A stretch of 64,000 bases of DNA. It comes from Sphingobium limneticum. Lineage in GTDB: Bacteria; Pseudomonadota; Alphaproteobacteria; Sphingomonadales; Sphingomonadaceae. Under the pieces are notes generated by a model. That model did no database searches, was not told the DNA's origin, and saw only the letters and a list, made by a program, of their open reading frames with translations. The DNA lies in contig NZ_VYPZ01000004.1 in the NCBI RefSeq assembly GCF_008710155.1, positions 1-64,000 of the forward strand, given 5' to 3'. Below, one piece after another: positions 1 through 7,380 of the stretch (the stretch's first letter is position 1; every line of letters begins with the position of its first letter). The position numbers were made by a program, and so were the translations under genes.

Positions 1-60
1 GGCGCAGGCCGGGGTCCAGGTCTGCGCGCGGAATCTGGACCCCGGCCTGCGCCGGGGAAC
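1..60. repeat. Dispersed palindromic repeat, copy 1 (truncated by window edge)
   Basis: Two GC-rich inverted arms, ending in CTGGACCCCGGCC and CGCCGGGGAAC, flank a spacer of about 14 bases. The same element recurs at 17971-18037, 23360-23425, 52721-52786 and 54467-54532, always between genes. The left arm lacks its first few bases here because the window starts inside it. Confidence 0.85.
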
Positions 61-91
61 ATGCATTGCCGCTAAGATAAGTTGTCCGATC

Positions 92-736
92 ATGCTTCCT
101 CCCACGCCCTTGCTCGTCACCTCCATCGGTCCCGTGCTCGAAACATTGAGCATCGTGGGCACGTTCGTGTTCGCCGCGTCGGGTGCGCTGGCGGCGGCGC
201 GGCTGCGGCAGACTTTGGTGACCTTCTCTTTCTTCGCACTGGTGACGGGCGTGGGCGGGGGCACGGTGCGCGACCTGCTGATCGGGGCGCCGGTCTTCTG
301 GGTGGTGGATGCGGTGCCGGCGATCGCCTGCATGGGCGCGGCTTTGGTTGTGTGGTTCACGCCGCGCCGCTGGTGGAGCGACCGGGCGCTGGATTGGCTC
401 GATGCGATTGGCCTCGCCGCCTTCGCCGTGTTCGGCGCGGCCAAGGCGATGAGTTTCGGCGTACCGCCCTTCGTCGCGGGGATGATGGGGGTCGTCACCG
501 GCTGCGTCGGCGGCATCATGCGCGATTTGCTGGCGGGGGAGCCGTCCATCCTGTTGCGGCCGGAACTTTATGTGACGGCGGCGGCATTTGCGTCGGGGTT
601 GTTCGTGGCGCTGCGCTGGGTCGGGCTGGACGTGCCGGTCGCGGGGGTCATCGCAGCGCTGCTGGGGTTCGGGCTGCGCGCGATGGCAATCTGGCGCGGG
701 TTGGGGCTGCCAGTGTATCGGGGAGAGGGGGATTAG
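92..736 (+). CDS. UPF0126 / TRIC-like cation channel family membrane protein
   Basis: A 214-residue, very hydrophobic protein made of two similar halves, as expected for the UPF0126 (YadS/YicG) family, which is related to trimeric intracellular cation channels. The repeated glycine-arginine signature is visible twice: GGGTVRDLLIG at residues 55-65 and GGIMRDLLAGE at 140-150. About seven membrane helices can be drawn. Its substrate in bacteria is not firmly established, and I infer only ion or small-solute passage across the inner membrane. The length is normal for the family. It stands alone, with a repeat upstream and a hairpin downstream, so it is probably a single-gene unit. Confidence 0.88.
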   Translation: MLPPTPLLVTSIGPVLETLSIVGTFVFAASGALAAARLRQTLVTFSFFALVTGVGGGTVRDLLIGAPVFWVVDAVPAIACMGAALVVWFTPRRWWSDRALDWLDAIGLAAFAVFGAAKAMSFGVPPFVAGMMGVVTGCVGGIMRDLLAGEPSILLRPELYVTAAAFASGLFVALRWVGLDVPVAGVIAALLGFGLRAMAIWRGLGLPVYRGEGD

Positions 737-773
737 GGTTGAATTGGGTGGAAGCGGACGGATAGCTTCTTAC

Positions 774-799
774 CCCTCTCCCGTCTTCACGGGAGAGGG
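774..799. terminator. Hairpin after UPF0126 gene (repeat-type terminator)
   Basis: Perfect 11-base arms (CCCTCTCCCGT and its complement) close a CTTC tetraloop 38 bases after the stop codon. There is no clear T-run. The same CCTCTCC...GGAGAGG style of hairpin recurs at 60508-60536 and in variant form at 47428-47449, so it may be a mobile repeat that also serves as a terminator. Confidence 0.55.
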
Positions 800-873
800 C
801 AGCCGCTAAACGCCCGATCTTGCCTAATGCGCGTGATAGCCTAGAGCGCCGATAACGAATGAAAGGGACAATC

Positions 874-1134
874 ATGGCCGCGCCAATTTCGACCGACGAG
901 CGAAGCGAACATTTTGCTTTTTGCGTTCAGCTTTTCGGTGGCACCACCGCTTTTTCGCGGCGCCTTGGGATAGATGAGCGGGCCATCCGCCGCTTTATCA
1001 ATGGGGAGCGCCCGATCAGCGATGGGCTTCTGGAAGATACGGCAAAGGCCTTGCGCCTGCTGATCGCCGAAGCGACCACGGCTGAGGCACAGATTGCCGC
1101 ATCGTTGCGCGCGGGCTCACCCTTCATAGAGTGA
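874..1134 (+). CDS. Small helix-turn-helix protein, function unknown
   Basis: An 86-residue protein. I chose the ATG at 874 rather than the in-frame ATG at 859 because AAAGGGA at 862-868 lies five bases before it. Residues of about 22-50 (SRRLGIDERAIRRFINGERP) have the rhythm of an XRE/Cro-type helix-turn-helix: a helix, a turn at LGID, then a basic recognition helix. There is no recognisable ligand or dimerisation domain. It may be a DNA-binding protein or a toxin-antitoxin-like orphan. No partner gene is adjacent, because the next gene, sppA, is convergent. The function is inferred from the fold pattern only. Confidence 0.7.
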   Translation: MAAPISTDERSEHFAFCVQLFGGTTAFSRRLGIDERAIRRFINGERPISDGLLEDTAKALRLLIAEATTAEAQIAASLRAGSPFIE

Positions 1135-1147
1135 CGCAGCGCGCGTA

Positions 1148-1180
1148 ACGCTGCCCCTCCGATGAACGTGAGGGCAGCGT
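1148..1180 (+). terminator. Terminator of the small HTH gene
   Basis: Arms ACGCTGCCC(C)TC and GAGGGCAGCGT pair with a single bulge. CTGTTT follows. The hairpin lies in the short gap between the convergent HTH and sppA genes and could act in both directions. Confidence 0.55.
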
Positions 1181-1191
1181 CTGTTTCTAGT

Positions 1192-3078
1192 TTAGCGCCA
1201 CAGGCCCGCCAGCATCGCCAGCATGCCGCGTTCTTCCGCAGCGCTCCGCGGTTTGGGTGCGCCATAGCCGCGACATTCGAGGCAATCGGCCCGCACGCCC
1301 GCGCCCATCACCAGCGCCTTGACGTCGGACACCGCCTGCATCGCCCAGCCGCGTTGCAGCCATGCCTGTCGCGCCAGCATGTCGCGGGGCGCGGTGGCGC
1401 TGCCCTGTTCGCGGTCGGCGAGCGACTGGACGAATTCGGCGAACTTGTCGGGCTGCTTCTCGATATAATAGGCTTTAGCCTTGGCCGGATCGAGCTTCGC
1501 GCGGCGGGCGGCTTCGGCGATGGCGTCTTCCAGACCGCCGAAGCGGTCGACCAGGCCGATCTGGCGGGCGGTGCCGCCGTCCCAGACGCGACCCTGCGCT
1601 ATTGCGTCGATCGCTTCGGGCGATTTCTTGCGCGATTGGGCGACGAGGCCGACGAAGCGGCGGTATATATCCTCGACCCCCAATTGCATGATCTGGTCGA
1701 ATTCCGGCGTGGTGCCGCCGGTGACGTCGGGCTGGCCGGACAGTGGCGTGGTGCGCACACCGTCGGTGGTGATGCCCATCTTCGCCAGCGTGCCCTCGAA
1801 ACTGGGGATGATGCCGAAGACGCCGATCGAGCCGGTGATCGTGTCCGGCTCGGCGAAGATGACATCGCCCGGCGTCGATACCCAATAGCCGCCGCTGGCC
1901 GCGACATTGGCCATGGAGACGACCACGGGCAGTCCGGCGGACTTGGCTTGCAGGATGGCGCCGCGAATCTTCTCCGACGCCATGACCGACCCGCCCGGCG
2001 AATCGACGCGGACGACGAGAGCCTTGAGGCTCTTCTCGTCCAACGCGGTCAGCAGCAGGTCGGAAATCGTGTCACCAGCTGCCGTGCCGGGACCGGCTTC
2101 GCCATCGACGATGTCGCCCGCCACCGTCAGCACGCCGATCTGCCCGTCATTGGCGGGTTTGCGCGCTTTCACATAGGAAGCCAGGTCGATGGTGGCGAAA
2201 TTGCCCGCCTTGTTGTTATCCGACGCTTCGCCGGCGATCTGCGCGACGCGCGCGCCGAAGGCGGACTGGTCGCCCAGCTTGTCGAGCAGGCCGGCGGCGA
2301 GCGCGGCTTTGGCGATGTCGCCATTGGTGGCGCGGGCGGCGGCGGCGGGATCAGCGGCATAGGCCGCGATCTTCGCCTTGGGCCGGGCCTTCGTCACGTC
2401 ATCCTGCCAGCTTTGCCACAGGGCGCCTGCCAGCGCCTGATTGGCCTGCTTGGCTTCGGGCGATTGTTCGGTGCGGGTGAAGGGTTCGACGAAGCTCTTG
2501 TAGGTGCCGACGCGGTAGACATGGGTGTTGACGCCCAATTTGTCGATCAGCCCCTTATAATAGAGATTGGAGCCGCCCCGGCCGAGGATGGCGACGCCGC
2601 CCAGCGGGTCGCTCCACACTTCGCTGGCATGGGCGGCCAGTTGATAGCCGTCGTCGCTATACAGGGTGGCATAGGCCAGCACCGGCTTTTTCGCGGCGCG
2701 CACGGCGTCCAGCGCCTTGCCGACGCGGCTCATCGCCACCTGACCGCCGCCGACGAAACCGTCGAGGTTGAGGACCACGGCCTTGACCTTGGCATCGCTC
2801 TTTGCCGCGTCGAGTGCGGCGACGATGTCGGACAGGCGATATTCCTTCGCTTCCGAACCGGAGCCGCTGAGCAGGGCCATGGTGCTGGTTTCGGCGGGTT
2901 GCTCCACGATGCTGCCATCGAGGTCGAGCAGCAGCGCACCCGACGACACGGCCTTGCCCGGCTTGGGCGAGAAGGAGAGGGCGGCATAGAGCGCGCCGAA
3001 GAAGAGCAGCAGGAAGAGGAGGACGAGGCCGTCCTTGATCGCGACCAATATGCGCCAGGCGCCCTTCACAAATGCCAA
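1192..3078 (-). CDS. sppA: Signal peptide peptidase SppA, 67K type
   Basis: A 628-residue membrane-bound serine protease that cleaves leftover signal peptides in the inner membrane. An N-terminal anchor (residues 8-34) is followed by two tandem S49 peptidase domains, as in the long E. coli-type enzyme (about 618 residues). The catalytic dyad is visible: Lys194 in GTYKS in the first half and Ser395 in NVAASGG in the second. The best start is the TTG at 3078, because AAGGAAG lies seven bases upstream of it. The GTG at codon 4 is an alternative. It faces the HTH gene and is divergent from gpmA, with about 150 bases between them. Confidence 0.95.
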   Translation of the reverse strand: MAFVKGAWRILVAIKDGLVLLFLLLFFGALYAALSFSPKPGKAVSSGALLLDLDGSIVEQPAETSTMALLSGSGSEAKEYRLSDIVAALDAAKSDAKVKAVVLNLDGFVGGGQVAMSRVGKALDAVRAAKKPVLAYATLYSDDGYQLAAHASEVWSDPLGGVAILGRGGSNLYYKGLIDKLGVNTHVYRVGTYKSFVEPFTRTEQSPEAKQANQALAGALWQSWQDDVTKARPKAKIAAYAADPAAAARATNGDIAKAALAAGLLDKLGDQSAFGARVAQIAGEASDNNKAGNFATIDLASYVKARKPANDGQIGVLTVAGDIVDGEAGPGTAAGDTISDLLLTALDEKSLKALVVRVDSPGGSVMASEKIRGAILQAKSAGLPVVVSMANVAASGGYWVSTPGDVIFAEPDTITGSIGVFGIIPSFEGTLAKMGITTDGVRTTPLSGQPDVTGGTTPEFDQIMQLGVEDIYRRFVGLVAQSRKKSPEAIDAIAQGRVWDGGTARQIGLVDRFGGLEDAIAEAARRAKLDPAKAKAYYIEKQPDKFAEFVQSLADREQGSATAPRDMLARQAWLQRGWAMQAVSDVKALVMGAGVRADCLECRGYGAPKPRSAAEERGMLAMLAGLWR

Positions 3079-3234
3079 GTTGCTGCTTCCTTTTCGTTGG
3101 TCCGTCCGTGGCTATCGCATCGGCGGATCGACTGCAATGTGGGCGTCGCGCGACCGCTCGCAAGGCTTGCGCGCATGATTTAGGGCGTTATGGGAAACGC
3201 ATCATTCGCCGTTATCGTGCAGGAGACGCGCCCT

Positions 3235-3921
3235 ATGCCCACTCTCGTCCTTATCCGCCATGGCCAGTCGACCTGGAATCTGGAAAACCGCTTCACCGGA
3301 TGGTGGGACGTCGATGTGACCGAAAAGGGTGTCGAGGAAGCGCGCGCGGCCGGGCGCCTGCTGAAGGAAAAGGGGCTGGATTTCGACCAGTGCTATACGT
3401 CGGTCCAGAGTCGCGCGATCAAGACGCTGAATTTGGTGCTGGAAGAAATGGGCCGTCTGTGGCTGCCGGTCGAGAAGGACTGGCGCCTGAACGAGCGTCA
3501 TTATGGCGGCCTGACGGGCCTCAACAAGGCGGAGACGGCGGCCAAGCATGGCGACGCGCAGGTCAAGATCTGGCGCCGCAGCTTCGACATTCCGCCGCCG
3601 GTGCTGGAAGCGGGCAGCGAATTCGATCTGGCGGCCGACCGCCGCTATGCCGGCATCCCCATCCCGTCGACCGAGTCCCTGAAGGACACCATCGCGCGCG
3701 TGCTGCCCTATTGGGAATCGACCATCGCGCCCGACCTGAAGGCCGGCAAGCGCGTCGTCATTTCCGCCCATGGCAATTCGCTGCGCGCGCTGGTGAAGCA
3801 TCTGTCGAACATTCCCGACGATGAAATCACCGAACTGGAAATCCCGACCGGTCAGCCGATCGTCTATGAGTTGGCGGACGATCTGAGTGCGATCGAGCGC
3901 TATTATCTGTCGGAGCGCTAG
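3235..3921 (+). CDS. gpmA: 2,3-bisphosphoglycerate-dependent phosphoglycerate mutase
   Basis: A 228-residue cytosolic glycolytic enzyme that interconverts 3- and 2-phosphoglycerate. The histidine phosphatase fold is clear: R8-H9-G10, with H9 as the phospho-acceptor, then Arg60, the catalytic Glu87-Arg88 in LNERHYGGL, and His179 in ISAHGNS. The ATG at 3235 ([10 protein letters not shown]) is preferred over an in-frame upstream start at 3190, because AGGAG lies ten bases before it and homologues begin at this residue. The gene is followed by a 91-base repeat and then by purE, and it appears to be its own transcription unit. Confidence 0.95.
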   Translation: MPTLVLIRHGQSTWNLENRFTGWWDVDVTEKGVEEARAAGRLLKEKGLDFDQCYTSVQSRAIKTLNLVLEEMGRLWLPVEKDWRLNERHYGGLTGLNKAETAAKHGDAQVKIWRRSFDIPPPVLEAGSEFDLAADRRYAGIPIPSTESLKDTIARVLPYWESTIAPDLKAGKRVVISAHGNSLRALVKHLSNIPDDEITELEIPTGQPIVYELADDLSAIERYYLSER

Positions 3922-3930
3922 AGACAGCGC

Positions 3931-4021
3931 CGTTCGGTTCGAGCAGTTTCGCGCTTGGTCGAGAAGCCTACGCTGAGAACATTGTTTCAGCCATGGTTCT
4001 CGACACGCTCGAACTGAACGG
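3931..4021. repeat. 91-base inverted-end repeat, copy A
   Basis: The element begins CGTTCGGTTCGAG and ends CTCGAACTGAACGG, so its ends are inverted copies of each other, with internal TCGAGAA/TTCTCGA arms. A second element of exactly the same length lies at 7271-7361 before ileS, and a half-like fragment lies at 62362-62391. It contains no ORF. Confidence 0.75.
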
Positions 4022-4051
4022 TGGATGTGCATTTATACGCAATGCGTGATT

Positions 4052-4080
4052 GCCCCCTGGCGGCCCGGCCGCTAAGGGGC
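4052..4080. promoter_or_regulatory. Strong hairpin in the purE leader region
   Basis: Thirteen-base arms (GCCCCCTGGCGGC against GCCGCTAAGGGGC, with one mismatch and one G-T pair) close a CCG loop 48 bases before the purE start. It could be a leader structure for purEK or the end of the gpmA transcript. No T-run follows, so its role is open. Confidence 0.4.
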
Positions 4081-4128
4081 TTGGCTTTCCGGGCGGGTGC
4101 CAAGGCCGCCCTGTCAGGGGAATAGGCT

Positions 4129-4617
4129 ATGAGCGGGGCAGTGACAGTCGGCATCATCATGGGGTCGCGGTCCGATTGGGACACGATGCGCCATGCCGCC
4201 GAGACGCTCGAAGCGCTGGGCGTCGCCCATGAATGCAAGGTCGTGTCGGCCCATCGCACGCCGCAGCGCCTCTATGATTATGCCACCGGCGCGGTGGATC
4301 GCGGACTGAAAGTCATCATCGCCGGTGCCGGCGGCGCGGCGCATCTGCCGGGCATGGCGGCGTCCATGACCCGCCTGCCGGTGCTGGGCGTGCCGGTCGA
4401 ATCCAAGGCGCTGAAGGGCATGGATTCGCTGCTGTCCATCGTCCAGATGCCGGGCGGTATTCCCGTCGCCACGCTGGCGATCGGCAAGCCCGGCGCGATC
4501 AATGCGGGCCTGCTGGCCGCCGCGATCCTGGCCACCAACGATCCTGAACTGGCCGACCGGTTGGACGCCTGGCGCAAGCGCCAGACCGATGCCGTCGCCG
4601 AAACCGTCGAAGACTGA
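4129..4617 (+). CDS. purE: N5-carboxyaminoimidazole ribonucleotide mutase (PurE)
   Basis: A 162-residue enzyme that rearranges N5-CAIR to CAIR in de novo purine synthesis in the cytosol. Class I PurE hallmarks are present: the nucleotide-binding GSRSDWDTM near residues 12-20, SAHRTP around His42, and the [11 protein letters not shown] loop. The length is normal. AGGGGAATAGG precedes the ATG. It is followed after 15 bases by purK, which makes its substrate, so the two form an operon. A hairpin in the upstream region might influence expression. Confidence 0.96.
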   Translation: MSGAVTVGIIMGSRSDWDTMRHAAETLEALGVAHECKVVSAHRTPQRLYDYATGAVDRGLKVIIAGAGGAAHLPGMAASMTRLPVLGVPVESKALKGMDSLLSIVQMPGGIPVATLAIGKPGAINAGLLAAAILATNDPELADRLDAWRKRQTDAVAETVED

Positions 4618-4632
4618 TAGAATTAGAGAGAC

Positions 4633-5703
4633 ATGACGACCATCGCGCCCGGTTCGACCATCGGTATTCTCGGCGGCGGCCAGCTTGGCCGGATGATCGC
4701 CATGGCGGCGGCGCAGCTGGGCTATCGCACCAGCATCTTCGCGCCGGAAGACAGCGGCCCGGCCGCCGACGTGTCGCCGCTCTGGACGCGGGGCGCCTAT
4801 GAAGATGCGGTTGCGCTGGCCGCCTTTGCCGATGGCGTCGATGTCGTTACCTATGAATTCGAGAATATCGACCCGTCCGCTGTCGAGGTACTGGCCTCCC
4901 ACGGGCTGGTGCGCCCGGGCGCACAGGCGCTGCGTGTGGCGCAGGATCGGCTGGCGGAGAAGCGTTTCGTCTGCGATCTGGGCGGCCTGACCGCGCCGTT
5001 CGCGCCGGTGGAAAGCCTGGACGATCTGGAAAGCGCGATCGAGCAGGTGGGCAGCCGCGCCATCCTGAAGACCAACCGCATGGGCTATGACGGCAAGGGG
5101 CAGGCGCGCCTGTCGGAGCCGGGCGACGCGGTGGGGGCGTGGAACGCCATCGGCCGGCAGAGCGCGATCCTGGAAGGGTTCGTGACGTTCGATCAGGAAT
5201 TTTCCGTGATCCTGGTGCGCGGGGCTGACGGCGAAGTGCGCTTTTGGGATTCGGCGGCAAATGTGCATGTCGATGGCATATTGGCGACGTCGACCGTGCC
5301 GGCGGGGGCGCTGATCGAGGGGCAGGTGGGGCAGGCGCGCGCCATGGCCAAGCAGATCGCCGATGCGCTGGACTATGTCGGCGTGTTGACCTGCGAATTT
5401 TTCGCCAGTGCCGATGGGCCAGTGTTCAACGAAATGGCGCCGCGCGTGCATAATAGCGGCCACTGGACGATCGAGGGCGCGGTGACGAGCCAGTTCGAAA
5501 ACCATGTCCGCGCCATTTGCGGCCTGCCGCTGGGCGACACGGCGCTGGCGGCGAGGGGCGTGGAGATGCGCAACCTGATCGGCGACGACGCGCATGAATG
5601 GCCGGCGATCTTGAGCGATCCGGCGAACCATCTGCATCTATATGGCAAGCATGAAGCGCGGCCCGGTCGCAAGATGGGGCATGTGACGCGGTTGAGCCTG
5701 TGA
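4633..5703 (+). CDS. purK: N5-carboxyaminoimidazole ribonucleotide synthase (PurK)
   Basis: A 356-residue ATP-grasp enzyme that uses ATP and bicarbonate to carboxylate aminoimidazole ribonucleotide, giving the substrate of the adjacent PurE. The N-terminal pre-ATP-grasp domain starts with GILGGGQLGRM (about residues 9-19). The ATP-grasp core includes KTNRMGYDGKGQ and the metal-binding stretch near FNEMAPRVHNSGHWT. Length and order are typical of the purEK operons of Proteobacteria. A GAGAGAC ribosome-binding stretch lies just before the ATG. Confidence 0.96.
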   Translation: MTTIAPGSTIGILGGGQLGRMIAMAAAQLGYRTSIFAPEDSGPAADVSPLWTRGAYEDAVALAAFADGVDVVTYEFENIDPSAVEVLASHGLVRPGAQALRVAQDRLAEKRFVCDLGGLTAPFAPVESLDDLESAIEQVGSRAILKTNRMGYDGKGQARLSEPGDAVGAWNAIGRQSAILEGFVTFDQEFSVILVRGADGEVRFWDSAANVHVDGILATSTVPAGALIEGQVGQARAMAKQIADALDYVGVLTCEFFASADGPVFNEMAPRVHNSGHWTIEGAVTSQFENHVRAICGLPLGDTALAARGVEMRNLIGDDAHEWPAILSDPANHLHLYGKHEARPGRKMGHVTRLSL

Positions 5704-5726
5704 GTACTGCCTTTTCTGCACCTTTT

Positions 5727-5752
5727 GTCATTCCCGCCTTCGCGGAGATGAC
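5727..5752. repeat. Short palindromic repeat between purK and folA
   Basis: GTCATTCCCGC and GCGGAGATGAC form an imperfect 11-base stem with a CTTC loop. It resembles the GTCATTCCCGCGAAGG-type dispersed repeats seen in many proteobacterial genomes. That family link is from memory and was not searched. Confidence 0.45.
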
Positions 5753-5767
5753 GAAGGGTTGGGAAGA

Positions 5768-6256
5768 ATGAGCCGCGCCAAAATAACCCTGGTTCTTGCC
5801 CGCGCCGATAATGGCGTAATCGGCAAGGATGGTGACCTGCCCTGGCGCTTGCCGGCGGATTTGAAGCATTTCAAGGCGGTGACGCTGGGTCATCCGATGC
5901 TGATGGGGCGCAAGACGTTCGACAGCCTGCCGGGCTTGCTGCCCGATCGCCGCCATATCGTGCTGACCCGCGACCGGAACTGGCGCGCGGCAGGGGCGGA
6001 GGTGGCGCATGATGTCGATGCGGCGATCGCGCTGGCCGATGGGCCGACCATGATGGTGATCGGGGGGGCGGAGATATATCGGCTGTTTCTGAATCGCGCG
6101 GATCGGATCGAATTGACCGAGGTGCATATGGACGCGGAGGGGGATGCGAGCATCGCCTATCCCGATCCGGCGGACTGGCGGGAAAGCGCGCGGGTGGACC
6201 ATCCGGCGGTGGATGGGCGACCGGCCTATAGTTTCGTGACGTTCGTGCGGCGATGA
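5768..6256 (+). CDS. folA: Dihydrofolate reductase
   Basis: A 162-residue cytosolic enzyme that reduces dihydrofolate to tetrahydrofolate with NADPH. The chromosomal FolA motifs are present: NGVIGKDGDLPWRLPADL (about residues 15-32), with Asp31 as the expected catalytic acid, the NADPH-binding MGRKTF, and VIGGAEIYRLF. The ATG at 5768 has AAGGG nine bases upstream. A TTG at 5759 would add only three residues. It lies downstream of purEK and upstream of ribF, all on the same strand, which groups one-carbon, purine and flavin cofactor functions. Confidence 0.95.
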   Translation: MSRAKITLVLARADNGVIGKDGDLPWRLPADLKHFKAVTLGHPMLMGRKTFDSLPGLLPDRRHIVLTRDRNWRAAGAEVAHDVDAAIALADGPTMMVIGGAEIYRLFLNRADRIELTEVHMDAEGDASIAYPDPADWRESARVDHPAVDGRPAYSFVTFVRR

Positions 6257-6317
6257 CGATGGGGCTAGGGCATCGCATCCATTGCCACGCCCTGTCCGCC
6301 CCCCTATAGGCCGCGCC

Positions 6318-7244
6318 ATGGAGCGGCTTTCTAGCAGCGCCCCGATCCCCGCGCATTTGCGTGGGAGCGTCATGGCGCTCGGTAATTTCGATGGCTTTCA
6401 TGCCGGTCATCAGGCGGTGGTCGGACGCGCCATCGCGCGTGCGCGGGCCGAGGGACGGCCGGCGATCGTCGCGACCTTCGATCCGCATCCGATGCGGCTG
6501 TTCGAGCCCGATACGCCCAGTTTCCGTCTGACCACGCTGGACCAGCGGGAGGCGCTGTTCGCCCGCGCGGGGGCGGACGCGATGCTGGTGTTCGATTTTA
6601 CCGCGGCATTGGCCGCGCTCGATCCCGCTGCCTATGTCCGGTTGCTGACCGATCAACTGGGCGTCAGCGCAGTGGTGACGGGTGAGGATTTCACCTTCGG
6701 CCGGGCGCGCAGCGGCACCATCGCCAGCTTTGCCGAACTGGGCCTGTCGGCCGAAGCGGTCGCGCCGGTGACGGACGCGGAGGGCGTGATTTCGTCCAGC
6801 CGTATCCGCACCGCCTTGCAAGAAGGCGATTGCGCCACCGCGACGCGGCTGCTCACCCGGCCTTTCGCGGTGAAGGGCATCGTCCAGCATGGCGACAAGC
6901 TGGGGCGGACGATCGGATTTCCAACGGCCAATATCGACATGGGCCCTTATTTGCGGCCCGCCTATGGCATTTATGCGGTGCGCGGGTTGCTGCCCGACGG
7001 GCGGGTGCTGGACGGCGCGGCCAATCTGGGCATCCGGCCCAGCTTCGATCCGCCCAAGGAATTGCTGGAGCCGCATTTCTTCGATTTTGCCGAAAGCCTG
7101 TATGAATTGGCGATCGAGGTGCAGCTGATCCACTATCTGCGGCCGGAGGCGAAATATGACGGGCTGGATCCGTTGATCGCACAGATTGCGGTGGACTGTG
7201 CCGACGCGCGGCAAATCCTTGCGGGAACGCCCCGGCTCGCTTAA
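6318..7244 (+). CDS. ribF: Bifunctional riboflavin kinase / FAD synthetase
   Basis: About 308 residues, making FMN from riboflavin and then FAD from FMN. The N-terminal nucleotidyltransferase domain carries the HxGH-type motif in GNFDGFHAGH (residues 22-31) and a late SSSRIR motif. The C-terminal flavokinase domain starts near residue 185 and has the GRTIGFPTANI signature. I take the ATG at 6318. An in-frame ATG at 6282 would add twelve proline/arginine-rich residues with no family support. No strong ribosome-binding site is visible at either. Prokaryotic RibF is often next to ileS and lspA, as here. Confidence 0.93.
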   Translation: MERLSSSAPIPAHLRGSVMALGNFDGFHAGHQAVVGRAIARARAEGRPAIVATFDPHPMRLFEPDTPSFRLTTLDQREALFARAGADAMLVFDFTAALAALDPAAYVRLLTDQLGVSAVVTGEDFTFGRARSGTIASFAELGLSAEAVAPVTDAEGVISSSRIRTALQEGDCATATRLLTRPFAVKGIVQHGDKLGRTIGFPTANIDMGPYLRPAYGIYAVRGLLPDGRVLDGAANLGIRPSFDPPKELLEPHFFDFAESLYELAIEVQLIHYLRPEAKYDGLDPLIAQIAVDCADARQILAGTPRLA

Positions 7245-7270
7245 GGCACGGCCCTGATTGATCCAACATC

Positions 7271-7361
7271 CGTTCGGTTCGAGCTTGTCGAGAACTGATC
7301 TTGAAGCCCCGTTCTCGACGGACGCTTCTCGGCTTCGCTCGAAGCTGCTCGAACCGAACGG
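7271..7361. repeat. 91-base inverted-end repeat, copy B
   Basis: It has the same length and ends as the element at 3931-4021: CGTTCGGTTCGAG at the left and CTCGAACCGAACGG at the right. The centre has TTCTCGAC / TCGAGAAC arms. It fills most of the gap between ribF and ileS. An ORF can be read through it into ileS, but this is not expected to be translated. Confidence 0.75.
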
Positions 7362-7380
7362 ATCTAGTATAAGCGCGCCC

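Noticed and set aside
1162..3183. 673-residue plus-strand frame opposite sppA
   Set aside because: It is a shadow of the high-GC sppA gene: composition is dominated by Gly, Arg, Ala and His with no family motif, and the minus strand has complete SppA motifs.
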